From Paracoccaceae bacterium (lineage in GTDB: Bacteria; Pseudomonadota; Alphaproteobacteria; Rhodobacterales; Rhodobacteraceae), in the NCBI GenBank assembly GCA_009773375.1, contig WRPH01000001.1, positions 62,001 to 126,000 on the forward strand: a stretch of 64,000 bases of DNA. The letters run 5' to 3'. The position numbers and the translations under genes were made by a program. This document shows positions 12,186-24,492 of this stretch, piece by piece. Position 1 is the first letter of the stretch. Each line of letters starts with the position of its first letter. Below the pieces are notes generated by a model, which made no database searches, was not told where the DNA came from, and saw nothing but the letters and a program-made list of their open reading frames with translations.

Positions 12186-13217
12186 TCACGCGCGAATGGT
12201 GTCACCCTTTTGTAGCGTCGGGAACAGCTCGATCACCTCGCCGCCGATCACGCCACTGGGGCGCTTTCCGGCAATGATTTCTGCAGCCACGCGGCCAATT
12301 TTCAGACGGCAGGCGTCCATGGTGGCCAGCTTGCGCGGCAGGCCGTCAAGCAGTTCGACGCCGTTGAACCCCGCCAAGCCGACTCGCCCCGGCACGTCGA
12401 TGCCCTTGTCCAGACAATACAGCAAGCCGCCCGCGCCGATCATGTCATTGGAATAATACAGGAAATCAACCTGCGGGCTGCGGGTCAGAACCGCTTCGGT
12501 CATCTCGCGGCCTTTCAGCAGCGCCGAACCGCCCGAGTAAAACTCGCGGTCCACCAGCGTTAAACCAGCCTTGGCCAAAGCCTCTTCAAAGCCTTCAAGG
12601 CGTTTGCGGGCGCGGTGGTCGTGCGGCATCATCGTGCCAAGGAAAGCGATGTTGCGATAGCCCGCCGCAATGATCGCCTCGGCCATCTGCCGCCCGGCGC
12701 GGCGGTGCGAAATGCCGACAGCACTGTCCACCGGAGTGCCGTCGATATCCATGATCTCGACAATCGGAATCCCCGCCTGCCCCAGCATCGCCTGCGCCGC
12801 CTCGGTATGTTCCAACCCGGCGATGATCACGCCCGAAGGCCGCCACGACAGCATTTCATACAGCACCGACTCTTCGCGGTCTGGCGAATAGTTGGTAACG
12901 CCGACAACGGGTTGCAGGCCGGTATCTTCGAGAACCTCGGAAATTCCGGTCATCACCTCGGGAAAGACCATGTTCGACAGTGACGGGATGATCACCGCCA
13001 CCAGATTGACCCGCTGGCTGGCCAAAGCGCCGGCGATCTTGTTCGGCACATAGCCGAGACGGCGGGCGGCCTCCAAAACCCGTTCGCGCGTGGTTTCTGA
13101 CACATCACCGCGATTGCGCAGCACGCGACTGACGGTCATTTCGCTGACGCCCGAGGCTTCGGACACATCGCGGAGCGTCAAAGTGCGGCGGGGATCGGAG
13201 ATCGGGGGCTTGCTCAC
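12186..13217 (-). CDS. LacI family regulator, GntR (gluconate)-like
   Basis: LTLRDVSEASGVSEMTVSRVLRNRGDVSETTRERVLEAARRLGYVPNKIAGALASQR; GTG start at 13217 inferred. Confidence 0.88.
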   Translation of the reverse strand: MSKPPISDPRRTLTLRDVSEASGVSEMTVSRVLRNRGDVSETTRERVLEAARRLGYVPNKIAGALASQRVNLVAVIIPSLSNMVFPEVMTGISEVLEDTGLQPVVGVTNYSPDREESVLYEMLSWRPSGVIIAGLEHTEAAQAMLGQAGIPIVEIMDIDGTPVDSAVGISHRRAGRQMAEAIIAAGYRNIAFLGTMMPHDHRARKRLEGFEEALAKAGLTLVDREFYSGGSALLKGREMTEAVLTRSPQVDFLYYSNDMIGAGGLLYCLDKGIDVPGRVGLAGFNGVELLDGLPRKLATMDACRLKIGRVAAEIIAGKRPSGVIGGEVIELFPTLQKGDTIRA

Positions 13218-13293
13218 TGCGGTTCGCCTGTGTTGGGGGCTTTCTTCCTTGTTAGCGCCAAAACACCCCTTGTCCAAGCCCGCAATATCGGCT

Positions 13294-13309
13294 ATGTTAG
13301 CGGTAACAG
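13294..13309. promoter_or_regulatory. candidate operator of GntR/LacI type
   Basis: ATGTTAGCGGTAACAG, 14/16 to E. coli GntR site ATGTTACCGGTAACAT, 77 bp upstream of the regulator gene. Confidence 0.55.
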
Positions 13310-13466
13310 CAGCAATGCTGGCGATATCCTGCGCGTCCTGCAAGCTCTCAACCCAGACGCAACGGACCCGAGGGGGAGTGGTGGGCCAAAAATTCACTCC
13401 CCCTTAATTCCCCCATCGCTGTTGCATCCCGTGTGGAATTTCCGCATGTAAGGCGCATGGCCTTTG

Positions 13467-13542
13467 GGCCCCGTAGCTCAGGGGATAGAGCGGCCGCCTC
13501 CTAAGCGGCAGGTCGATGGTTCGAATCCATCCGGGGTCACCA
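13467..13542 (+). tRNA. tRNA-Arg (anticodon CCT)
   Basis: Cloverleaf: GGCCCCG/CGGGGTC acceptor, GCCGC-CTCCTAA-GCGGC anticodon arm, GGTTCGAATCC T arm, encoded CCA. Confidence 0.95.
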
Positions 13543-13567
13543 GTTTTCCGACCAGCAGACAGAAAAA

Positions 13568-13595
13568 TGCCCCCGGCGTGGTACGCGCGGGGGCA
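13568..13595 (-). terminator. gyrB rho-independent terminator
   Basis: TGCCCCCG...CGGGGGCA hairpin; followed on minus strand by TTTTT. Confidence 0.7.
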
Positions 13596-13600
13596 GATTT

Positions 13601-16081
<2,481 letters not shown>

Positions 16082-16132
16082 TCATAGCGGTTCAGGGGGG
16101 GAATGTCACGCCTTGGACACAAGATTTGGTGT

Positions 16133-16753
16133 TCAGGTGAAGGGAATCACCAGCCCGACAAGGATCAGCAAAACCCCCGAGCCGATGTTGACCCGGCGCA
16201 GCGCCTGCGGGCTTTGCAGCAAGCGGCGGGCGCGGTCAAGGAACAGCGCAAGGCACAGGTTGCCCAGCATCGGCACCAGCGCCGAAATCGCCAGAATCGC
16301 CGCGATATCCCAGCCATTGACCCGCGACAGATCGAAAAAACCCGGCAGCACGCCCATGTAAAACAGGATCGCTTTCGGATTGCCAATCACCGCCGCGACG
16401 CCAACGGCAAAGCCCGCCCAAAGGCCGGGCCTGGTCAGGCGACTGTCGGCAGACAGCGCAGCTACGGGCTTGCGGATCAGCATAACGCCCATGACCAAGA
16501 ACACCGCCGCCGCGACCCAGCGCAACACGATCAGAAAATCGCCGTAGATCGACAACACCCAGGACAGGCCGAAAATCGCGCACAGCGGCCAGAGCATATC
16601 GCCAAGCGTGACGCCCACCGCAAGCGGCCAGGCGGCGGCATAGCCCCCCGACAGGGCGCGAGCGGTCAAAGCCACCCAGACCGGGCCGGGGATCACCCAA
16701 AGCCCGGCCATCGCAAGGGCATAAAGGGCAATTTCATATGCAGTTACAGTCAC
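16133..16753 (-). CDS. LysE family translocator
   Basis: GLWVIPGPVWVALTARALSGGYAAAWPLAVGVTLGD. Confidence 0.85.
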   Translation of the reverse strand: MTVTAYEIALYALAMAGLWVIPGPVWVALTARALSGGYAAAWPLAVGVTLGDMLWPLCAIFGLSWVLSIYGDFLIVLRWVAAAVFLVMGVMLIRKPVAALSADSRLTRPGLWAGFAVGVAAVIGNPKAILFYMGVLPGFFDLSRVNGWDIAAILAISALVPMLGNLCLALFLDRARRLLQSPQALRRVNIGSGVLLILVGLVIPFT

Positions 16754-17184
16754 TTTCCAGGCTCCGGCAGGGTCAGGCTTCCATCTTCGGCCAAGGGCCA
16801 GAACGGGTTCATCGCAACTTCCCAGACATGGCCATCAGGGTCAGCCCAATAGCCGGAATAGCCGCCCCAGAACACTTTCTCTGGGGGCTTCATAGGTATC
16901 GCCCCGGCAGAAATGGCTGCGGCATAGGCGGCGTCCACCTCGGCCTCGGTGGCAAAATTCTGTGCAAGGGTGATGGCCCCGGTGCCCAGAGCGGCACCTG
17001 GTCGGCCCTGATCGGCGGCCAGATCGGCACGGCCGAACAGCGCCAGAACCGCACCGTCGAGTTGGTAAAAACTGACACCATCGGTGCCGGAGTGCGACTG
17101 CCAACCCAAGCGGGCATAGAATGCCCGAGATGCGGCCAGATCGACCACGCCAAGGGTGATCAGGGTAATGCGCTGCGGGGTCAT
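16750..17184 (-). CDS. VOC/glyoxalase family protein
   Basis: ITLGVVDLAASRAFYARLGW...FWGGYSGYWADPDGHVWEVAMNP. Confidence 0.88.
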   Translation of the reverse strand: MTPQRITLITLGVVDLAASRAFYARLGWQSHSGTDGVSFYQLDGAVLALFGRADLAADQGRPGAALGTGAITLAQNFATEAEVDAAYAAAISAGAIPMKPPEKVFWGGYSGYWADPDGHVWEVAMNPFWPLAEDGSLTLPEPGK

Positions 17185-18275
17185 GGCAGAATCCTTGAAG
17201 CGCCGTTGTCGTCGGCCACGGTAAATGTTTGCGCACGCGGCCCCAGACTGTCAAACAGCGCGGCCTCGGTGCCGGTCATCAGCGCCTGCGCGCCCAAAGC
17301 GCAGATTTCATCATAGAGCGCGGCCCGACGTGCGGCATCCAGATGCGCGGCCACCTCATCCAGCAGCAGAATCGGCGCAAGCCCCAGATCGGCGGCCAAG
17401 GCGCGGGCATTGGCCAGAATCAGGCTGATCAGCAGCGCCTTTTGCTCGCCGGTGGAGCATTGATCAGCGGGCACGGCTTTGGCGGTGAAGATCGCTGTCA
17501 TATCGCTGCGATGCGGGCCAAGCAGGCTGCGCCCCGCCGCCATGTCGCGGCGGCGACCGTCGGCCAAAGCCTGAGCCAGATCAAGCGGTTCGACCTCACC
17601 CTCCGGCGCGGTGAGGCCAAGATCAGCGCGCGGAAACGCGGTTTCCACCCCCTGCTGCGCGGCGGCCAGCCGTGCCAAGGCGGCGCGGCGATTGGCGGTG
17701 ATTTGCGCGCCGGCGGCGGCCATCTGGCCTTCCAAAGCGCCATACCAATGCGGATCGCTGACCTGATCTTTCAGCAAGCGATTGCGGTCGCGCATGGCTT
17801 TTTCATAGGCCAGAACCGCCTCGGCATGGTCGGGCGCGAAAGAGAGGGTGATCCGGTCGAGAAATCGTCGCCGCCCTTCCGCCGCCTCGATCCACAGCCG
17901 GTCCATCGACGGAACCAGCCAAAGCACCCGCAAGATTCGCCCCAAAGCCGCTTGCGTGGCAGCCTTGCCATCAATCCGCACGACGCGGCTTTCACCACCT
18001 TCAGCCCAGGTTTCCACCTGATGATCGGCACCAAACCCCCGCACCTCGGCAGCGATTTTCCAGCCAAGGCCTTCGGGTTTGCGCGCGATTTCATCCGCCC
18101 CGGCCCGGCGCAGACCACGACCGGGTGACAGCAACGACACTGCCTCCAGAATATTGGTTTTGCCCGCGCCATTCGATCCGACAATCGCCACCGGACGGCC
18201 ATCAAACTGCAGCCGCGCCGCCTTATGGCTGCGGAAATGCGATAGCGTCAGCGCGGTAATCGCGAGCCCGCTCAC
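17181..18275 (-). CDS. recF: DNA replication/repair protein RecF
   Basis: LTLSHFRSHKAARLQFDGRPVAIVGSNGAGKTNILEAVSLLSPGRGLR; CSTGEQKALLISLILANA; GTG start inferred. Confidence 0.95.
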   Translation of the reverse strand: MSGLAITALTLSHFRSHKAARLQFDGRPVAIVGSNGAGKTNILEAVSLLSPGRGLRRAGADEIARKPEGLGWKIAAEVRGFGADHQVETWAEGGESRVVRIDGKAATQAALGRILRVLWLVPSMDRLWIEAAEGRRRFLDRITLSFAPDHAEAVLAYEKAMRDRNRLLKDQVSDPHWYGALEGQMAAAGAQITANRRAALARLAAAQQGVETAFPRADLGLTAPEGEVEPLDLAQALADGRRRDMAAGRSLLGPHRSDMTAIFTAKAVPADQCSTGEQKALLISLILANARALAADLGLAPILLLDEVAAHLDAARRAALYDEICALGAQALMTGTEAALFDSLGPRAQTFTVADDNGASRILP

Positions 18276-18312
18276 GCCTTGGTTATCCTCTCTGCACAAA
18301 TATCCTAGGGGT

Positions 18313-18331
18313 CCGGGGGTAAAACCCCCGG
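18313..18331 (-). terminator. dnaN-recF intergenic hairpin
   Basis: CCGGGGGT-aaa-ACCCCCGG perfect stem. Confidence 0.5.
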
Positions 18332-18342
18332 TCCGGCCACTG

Positions 18343-19461
18343 TCACACGCGCATCGGCATGACGACGTAAACCGCCGACATGTCATTCCCCTCACGCATC
18401 AGCGTCGGATCGCCCGAGGAGTTGAACAGGAACACCGCGTTTTCACGATCCACCTGGCTGGCAATTTCCAGCAAGTATTTCGCGTTAAAGCCGATTTCCA
18501 ACCGCTCATCAGCATAGGCCACCGCAAGTTCTTCTTCGGCGGCGCCCGAGTCCGGGGCATTCACCGACAGGATCAGCCGGTCTTCATCCAGAGACAGCTT
18601 GACCGCGCGCGAGCGTTCCGAAGACACCGTGGCAACACGATCTACCGCCTTGGCAAACTCGGTCGCATCCACTTCCAGCCGCCGGGTGTTGCCGGTGGGG
18701 ATGACGCGGGTGTAATCCGGGAAGGTGCCGTCGATGACCTTCGAGGTCAGTGTGATCAAGGGCGTCGCAAAACGGATCTTGGTTTCCGAAACCGAAACCG
18801 CAATCGTCGCCTCGTCATCGTCCAGCAATTTCTTCAATTCGTTCACGGTCTTGCGCGGCACGATCACGCCCGGCATGCCTTGCGCGCCTTCCGGCAAGGG
18901 CGCGTCTATCCGCGCCAGACGGTGGCCATCGGTCGCCACGCAGCGCAGCACCGCGCCGATGTCGCCGGTGGAAACGTGCATGTAAACGCCGTTCAGATAG
19001 TAGCGGGTTTCCTCGGTCGAAATCGCGAACTTCGCCTTGTCAAACAGGCGCCGCAGCACCGGAGCGGGCGCGGCAAAGTTCGAGGAATATTCCGAGGTTG
19101 CCATCACCGGGAAATCTTCTTTCGGCAGAGTGGCAAGGCTGAAGGTGGACCGGCCTGCGGTGATCGTCAGGCGACCGGTCGCGGCATCTTCGCTCAGCGC
19201 CACCAACGCGCCATCCGGCAATTTGCGCACAATCTCATGCAGCATCACCGCCGAAACCGTGGTCGCACCGGGGCGTTCCACCATCGCAGGCGCGCGATCC
19301 ACCACTTCGATATCAAGATCGGTGGCGCGGAAGGATACCGTGTTGCCCTCCGCCTCGATCAGCACGTTGGCCAGAATCGGAATGGTGTTGCGGCGTTCCA
19401 CCACCGATTGCGCCTGTGCCAGCGCCTTGAGCAGAGTTGCGCGTTCGATGCTGATCTTCAT
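18343..19461 (-). CDS. dnaN: DNA polymerase III subunit beta
   Basis: MKISIERATLLKALAQAQSVVERRNTIPILANVLIEA ... PTLMREGNDMSAVYVVMPMRV. Confidence 0.97.
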   Translation of the reverse strand: MKISIERATLLKALAQAQSVVERRNTIPILANVLIEAEGNTVSFRATDLDIEVVDRAPAMVERPGATTVSAVMLHEIVRKLPDGALVALSEDAATGRLTITAGRSTFSLATLPKEDFPVMATSEYSSNFAAPAPVLRRLFDKAKFAISTEETRYYLNGVYMHVSTGDIGAVLRCVATDGHRLARIDAPLPEGAQGMPGVIVPRKTVNELKKLLDDDEATIAVSVSETKIRFATPLITLTSKVIDGTFPDYTRVIPTGNTRRLEVDATEFAKAVDRVATVSSERSRAVKLSLDEDRLILSVNAPDSGAAEEELAVAYADERLEIGFNAKYLLEIASQVDRENAVFLFNSSGDPTLMREGNDMSAVYVVMPMRV

Positions 19462-19583
19462 TTTGTTCCCCTTGGCGACGCCCCCTTGCAGGGACGCCAA
19501 AACTACCCGGTTTTGGCCGGTTCACAAGCATTTTCGGGACTTTGAGGGCGATTCCAGGGCAGGTCAAGCCCGCCCGGAGCGCT

Positions 19584-20936
19584 TCAAGCCTGCAACTGAC
19601 GCCGCAGCAGTTGCAGATCGTCGGAAAGCTGCGAATCGGTGGTCATCAGTTCTTCGATCTTGCGCACGCCGTGCATGATCGTGGTGTGATCGCGACCACC
19701 AAAGCGGCGGCCAATCTCGGGCAGGCTGCGCGAGGTCAGTTGCTTGGCGAAATACATCGCCACCTGCCGGGGCCGCGCGATGTTGCGCAGGCGTTTCGGA
19801 CCGATCATGTCGGACAGACGAATATTGTAATGCTCCGCGACCTTGCGCTGAATTTCTTCGATGGTCAGCTTGCGGTCCGAGGCGCGCAGGATGTCGGCAA
19901 GGCAATCTTGCGCCAGTTCCAGCGTGATTTCGCGGCCCACCAGCGAAGCAAAGGCGAACAGGCGGGTCAAAGCCCCTTCCAGCACGCGAACGTTGGTGGT
20001 GATACGATGCGCCAGAAACTCCAGCACACCACCAGAAATCTCCAAACCCTTGTATTGCTGGCGATAATACTCGGCCTTCTGCTGCAGGATGCCAAGGCGC
20101 AGTTCGTAATCGGTCGGGTGCAGATCGACCACCAGCCCACATTGCAGGCGCGACTTGATCCGGTCTTCCAGATCCTTGATTTCGCCCGGCGCACGATCGG
20201 CAGATATCACGATCTGTTTGTTCTGATCAACCAAAGCGTTGAAAGTGTGGAAGAATTCCTCCTGTGTGCTGTCCTTGCCGGCAATGAATTGCACGTCATC
20301 GACCATCAGCACGTCAACCGAGCGGAAGATTTCCTTGAAATCCATGATCTGCTTGTCGCGCAGGGCCTGCACGAAGCGGTACATGAACTGTTCGGCAGAT
20401 AGATACAGCACGCGCAGATGTGGCTGGCGGGCCTGCAATTCATGCGCAATCGCGTGCATCAGATGGGTTTTACCCAAACCGACGCCGCCATAGAGGAACA
20501 GCGGATTGAAGGTGACCGGCCCGCCTTCGGCCACCCGGCGCGCGGCGGCATGGGCCAGCTCGTTGGGTTTGCCGACAACAAAGCTGTCAAAGGTAAAGCG
20601 GGCATCCAGCGTGGCACCGGGCAGCTCTTCGTCATTGCGGGCGCGGGCAGGCTTGGCAGCCGCGCGCTGCGGTTTCGGCACCTCGACAGGCGCGCGGACG
20701 GGCACGGTGAATTCAACGCGACCGGCACGATGCCCCTCGGCGTTCAGCAGGGCAAGGATATGGTCCGAGAAATTGCGCGACACCCAGTCGCCGAAAAAGG
20801 TCGTCGGCACGTCAAAACGCACGACGCCATCGGTCAGCCCGACAAGACGCAGCGGCTCGATCCAGCTGGTATAGTTGTTCTTGCCGATCCGCGTTGCCAG
20901 CGTTTCGCGCACCCTGCCCCAGGCGTCATTCGTCAT
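19584..20936 (-). CDS. dnaA: chromosomal replication initiator protein DnaA
   Basis: NPLFLYGGVGLGKTHLMHAIAHE; ALTRLFAFASLVGREITLELAQDCLADILR; GGRDHTTIMHGVRKIEEL. Confidence 0.98.
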   Translation of the reverse strand: MTNDAWGRVRETLATRIGKNNYTSWIEPLRLVGLTDGVVRFDVPTTFFGDWVSRNFSDHILALLNAEGHRAGRVEFTVPVRAPVEVPKPQRAAAKPARARNDEELPGATLDARFTFDSFVVGKPNELAHAAARRVAEGGPVTFNPLFLYGGVGLGKTHLMHAIAHELQARQPHLRVLYLSAEQFMYRFVQALRDKQIMDFKEIFRSVDVLMVDDVQFIAGKDSTQEEFFHTFNALVDQNKQIVISADRAPGEIKDLEDRIKSRLQCGLVVDLHPTDYELRLGILQQKAEYYRQQYKGLEISGGVLEFLAHRITTNVRVLEGALTRLFAFASLVGREITLELAQDCLADILRASDRKLTIEEIQRKVAEHYNIRLSDMIGPKRLRNIARPRQVAMYFAKQLTSRSLPEIGRRFGGRDHTTIMHGVRKIEELMTTDSQLSDDLQLLRRQLQA

Positions 20937-21045
20937 TCTCTATTCCGTCCCCAAGCGCCTTGTCGGTCCGTGACCGTTGGCGCCTTCTATTTGTCCCACA
21001 CGCACACACCCCCCCGCCCAAGGTCTGGTGCCGCTGCAGCGATTC

Positions 21046-21068
21046 CGGCGCTTTTCAATAAAGCGCCG
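21046..21068. promoter_or_regulatory. perfect inverted repeat in dnaA upstream region
   Basis: CGGCGCTTT-TCAAT-AAAGCGCCG. Confidence 0.6.
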
Positions 21069-21508
21069 AAACCAAGCCACAAAATGGCATCAATAAGACA
21101 TAACACAGTCGGCGGAGCGCGGATAAAACCGGCACCGGCCTATGCAAAAACTGTTGGCCAATCGTGGCGCAGACAGCTTAACACATTGATCACAAACGCT
21201 TAGATCAGGTCTGATTTTGGCAAAGCTTGGCAGCGCGGCCCCTGATTGCGGCATTTATGATTGCGTCATGTCCCCCAGACGAAGTGAATCGCAGGGTCAA
21301 GTTACCAAGCCGTTAGGAGCACCTGCAACCGATCTTGTTGCTTGACAGAACTTTGTCGCAGCGAATCCCCTGGCCTGTGCAAATCGGCCACGCCGGGCGC
21401 AAAAAGGTTCGAAAATGAATTGCCCAATTGGATAGTTCAGCTTGCAATCCGGGCCGATCTGGCAATCGAGCAGCGCGAATCTGTGGCCTAACGCAGCGTC
21501 AGAAATGC

Positions 21509-21542
21509 CAAAGGGCGCAGACCGATCCGGCTGCGCCCTTTG
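21509..21542 (-). terminator. rpsT rho-independent terminator
   Basis: CAAAGGGCGCAG-N10-CTGCGCCCTTTG, 12-bp stem 20 nt past rpsT stop. Confidence 0.75.
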
Positions 21543-21562
21543 CGATTCTATCTGGCTGAAAA

Positions 21563-21838
21563 TCAGGCTGCGGGGGTCGCCAGAGCCTTGACGCGCGAAG
21601 CAAGGCGCGAAATTTTGCGCGACACGGTATTCTTGTGCATCACGCCCTTGGTGACGCCACGCGCCAGTTCAGGCTGTGCGTTCTTCAGGGCCAGCGCCGC
21701 TGCATCCTGATTGCCGGAAGCCAGAGCCTCTTCAACTTTACGCAGGAAGGTACGGATGCGCGAGCGGCGGGCCTTGTTCACGTCTTGACGGGCTTCCGCC
21801 TGACGGGCGCGCTTTTTGGACTGGGCAGTATTTGCCAT
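21563..21838 (-). CDS. rpsT: 30S ribosomal protein S20
   Basis: [38 protein letters not shown]. Confidence 0.97.
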   Translation of the reverse strand: MANTAQSKKRARQAEARQDVNKARRSRIRTFLRKVEEALASGNQDAAALALKNAQPELARGVTKGVMHKNTVSRKISRLASRVKALATPAA

Positions 21839-22009
21839 TGGTATGATATCCCTTAGGGTCGGTTTAATTTTGTCGCGCAAAAGCCCCAAGGCCCCCTCAA
21901 AGATGAAGGGATGATTCTTGCCAAAGCGGGCCCACACGCATGTAACCGTGGCCTATAGGGGAAACTTGCCAGAAAGGGAACAGCAAACCTCGGCCATTCT
22001 TGAGAAACC

Positions 22010-22786
22010 TCAGGCATCGTTGAATTTTGCCGGGCGCTTTTCAACAAAAGCTGCCATGCCTTCTTTCTGATCCTCGGTCGCGAACATCGCGTGGAACATC
22101 CGGCGTTCGAACAGCAGGCCTTCGCGCAGGGTGGTTTCCTGCGCCCGATTCACCGATTCTTTCGCCGCCCGCACCGAAATCGCCGACTTCGCGGCGATCT
22201 TGCCTGCGGTCTTCAGCGCCTCGTCGATCAGATCGGCGGCCGGGATCACCCGGCTGACCAGACCGGCGCGTTCGGCCTCGGCGGCATCCATCATCCGCCC
22301 AGTCAGGTTCATCTCCATCGCCTTGGATTTGCCGACCAGCCGCGTCAGCCGCTGGGTGCCGCCCATCCCCGCAATGATACCAAGGTTAATTTCCGGCTGG
22401 CCAAACCTGGCAGTGTCGGCGGCCAGAATGAAATCACACATCATCGCCAGTTCACAACCGCCGCCCAGCGCAAAGCCCGCGACGGCAGCGATGATCGGTT
22501 TGCGGATGCGCTGAATAGCCTCGGCTTCAGCCCCATAAAGATCGCCGACAAAGGCCTGCGCATAGGTCTTGCCCGCCATTTCCTTGATATCCGCCCCGGC
22601 GGCAAAGGCCTTTTCCGAACCGGTCAGCACGATACAGCGCACGGCATCGTCGCTATCCGCCGCCTGCAACGCCGCTGCCAATTCCTGCATAAGCCTTTGA
22701 TTCAAAGCATTAAGCGCCTCTGGCCGGTTCAGCCGGATCAGCGCGACGTGGTCTTTGATCTCAACCAGCAAAGTTTCATAGGGCAT
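22010..22786 (-). CDS. enoyl-CoA hydratase/isomerase family protein
   Basis: [23 protein letters not shown]...[49 protein letters not shown]. Confidence 0.94.
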   Translation of the reverse strand: MPYETLLVEIKDHVALIRLNRPEALNALNQRLMQELAAALQAADSDDAVRCIVLTGSEKAFAAGADIKEMAGKTYAQAFVGDLYGAEAEAIQRIRKPIIAAVAGFALGGGCELAMMCDFILAADTARFGQPEINLGIIAGMGGTQRLTRLVGKSKAMEMNLTGRMMDAAEAERAGLVSRVIPAADLIDEALKTAGKIAAKSAISVRAAKESVNRAQETTLREGLLFERRMFHAMFATEDQKEGMAAFVEKRPAKFNDA

Positions 22787-22821
22787 GGGCAGGCTCCTTT
22801 TTATCCTTGGTAGCAAAGACG

Positions 22822-23667
22822 TCAGGCTTGGCAAGTGGGGCAAAAGAACGAGGATCGTCCGGATTGCACGATACGCGCGATCTGCGAGGTGCAGCCGGGA
22901 GTAAGGCAAGGCTCACCTTCACGGCCATAGACGGCAAAGGCCTTCTGGAAATAACCCAGTTCCCCATCGGTGCGGCGATAATCCTTGAGACTGGACCCGC
23001 CTGCCTCGATCGCTTCAGCCAGAACTTCGCGGATGATCGGCACCAGTGAACCTGCGTTCACAATCGCTCCGGCGCGCATCGTCGGGGCAATGCGGGCGCG
23101 ATACAACACCTCGCAAACGTAGATATTGCCAAGGCCCGCAACCAGATGCTGATCCAGCAGGGCGGATTTGATCGGCGTATTCCGCCCCTGCAAACGCACC
23201 GCAAGATAGGCTTCGTTGAAGGCGTTCCCCAACGGCTCCGGCCCGATTTCGGCTAATAGCGGATGCTGATCGGCGGTCACCGTCGGCAGCAAATCCATCG
23301 CACCAAAGCGGCGGGCATCGTTGAACGTCACCCGCGCGCCGCCTTCCAGATGCAGAACGACGTGGTCATGTTTCTCGGGCGCGGGGTGATCGTGGAAAAA
23401 TTGACCCAAAGTGATGCCAGAAACCAGCATCCGCCCCGACATGCCAAGATGGATCAACAGGGTTTCCCCCGAAGACAGATCGGCCAGAATGTATTTCGAC
23501 CGCCGTCGCAGCGCGACCACCCGCTTGCCGGTCAGCCGTTCCGCCATATTTACCGGCAAAGGCCAGCGCAAATCGGGCCGGTTCACCTCGGCTTTTTCGA
23601 TCACACGACCCTCCATCGCGGGCAAAAGCCCACGGCGGACGGTTTCAACTTCGGGCAGTTCGGGCAT
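22822..23667 (-). CDS. mutM: formamidopyrimidine-DNA glycosylase
   Basis: [22 protein letters not shown]-terminal zinc finger [27 protein letters not shown]. Confidence 0.97.
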   Translation of the reverse strand: MPELPEVETVRRGLLPAMEGRVIEKAEVNRPDLRWPLPVNMAERLTGKRVVALRRRSKYILADLSSGETLLIHLGMSGRMLVSGITLGQFFHDHPAPEKHDHVVLHLEGGARVTFNDARRFGAMDLLPTVTADQHPLLAEIGPEPLGNAFNEAYLAVRLQGRNTPIKSALLDQHLVAGLGNIYVCEVLYRARIAPTMRAGAIVNAGSLVPIIREVLAEAIEAGGSSLKDYRRTDGELGYFQKAFAVYGREGEPCLTPGCTSQIARIVQSGRSSFFCPTCQA

Positions 23668-23748
23668 CTTGTATCTCGGACAGATCGGCGCATTGAGGCT
23701 TTGCGCCCGCACCCCTATAAGGGGGCGGCAATGACAGGACGGCAAGAG

Positions 23749-24492
23749 ATGAACGACAGCACCACCCATTTCGGCTTTCAGACCGTGCCCGAGACCGAAA
23801 AGGCCGGGATGGTGCATGGCGTCTTCACCCGCGTTGCCAGCAAATACGACATCATGAACGATCTGATGTCGGGCGGCATGCATCGTTTGTGGAAAGATGC
23901 GATGATGGATTGGCTAGCGCCGCGCCCCGGCCAACGTCTGCTGGATGTGGCGGGCGGCACTGGCGATGTGGCGTTTAGGTTCATGAAACGTGCCGAAGGC
24001 GCGACGGCGGTGGTCTGCGACATGACGGAGTCCATGCTGATTTCGGGTCGCCAGCGGGCTGAAGCCGATCAGATGGCCGCACGGCTGGATTGGGTGGTGG
24101 GCGATGCGATGGCGCTGCCCTTCGCTGACAATTCCTTCGATGTTTACACAATTTCCTTTGGCATTCGGAACGTGACCCGGATTGCCGATGCCCTGAAGGA
24201 AGCCTACCGGGTGCTGAAACCCGGCGGGCGGCTGATGGTTCTGGAGTTTTCGCGTATTCCCAATGATTTGGCGCAATGGGCCTATGACAAATACAGCTTC
24301 AACGTGATCCCGGTGATGGGGCAGGTTGTGGCGGGGGACCGCGAATCTTATCAATATCTGGTGGAATCGATCCGTAAATTTCCCGATCAGGAAACCTTCG
24401 CCAACATGATCCGCACCGCCGGGTTTGATCTGGTGAAATTCCGCAACCTGACGATGGGCATCGCCGCCCTGCACTCGGGCTGGAAACTGTGA
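23749..24492 (+). CDS. ubiE: demethylmenaquinone/ubiquinone biosynthesis C-methyltransferase
   Basis: [45 protein letters not shown]; alternative ATG 23731. Confidence 0.96.
   Translation: MNDSTTHFGFQTVPETEKAGMVHGVFTRVASKYDIMNDLMSGGMHRLWKDAMMDWLAPRPGQRLLDVAGGTGDVAFRFMKRAEGATAVVCDMTESMLISGRQRAEADQMAARLDWVVGDAMALPFADNSFDVYTISFGIRNVTRIADALKEAYRVLKPGGRLMVLEFSRIPNDLAQWAYDKYSFNVIPVMGQVVAGDRESYQYLVESIRKFPDQETFANMIRTAGFDLVKFRNLTMGIAALHSGWKL

Noticed and set aside
13467-13542. tRNA-Arg as an integration site for a genomic island
   Set aside because: No integrase and no direct repeat of the tRNA 3' end seen; flanks are core genes.
20937-21562. oriC in the dnaA-rpsT gap
   Set aside because: No clear TTATNCACA DnaA boxes seen. 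Only GANTC sites and a hairpin support it, so not called as an origin.
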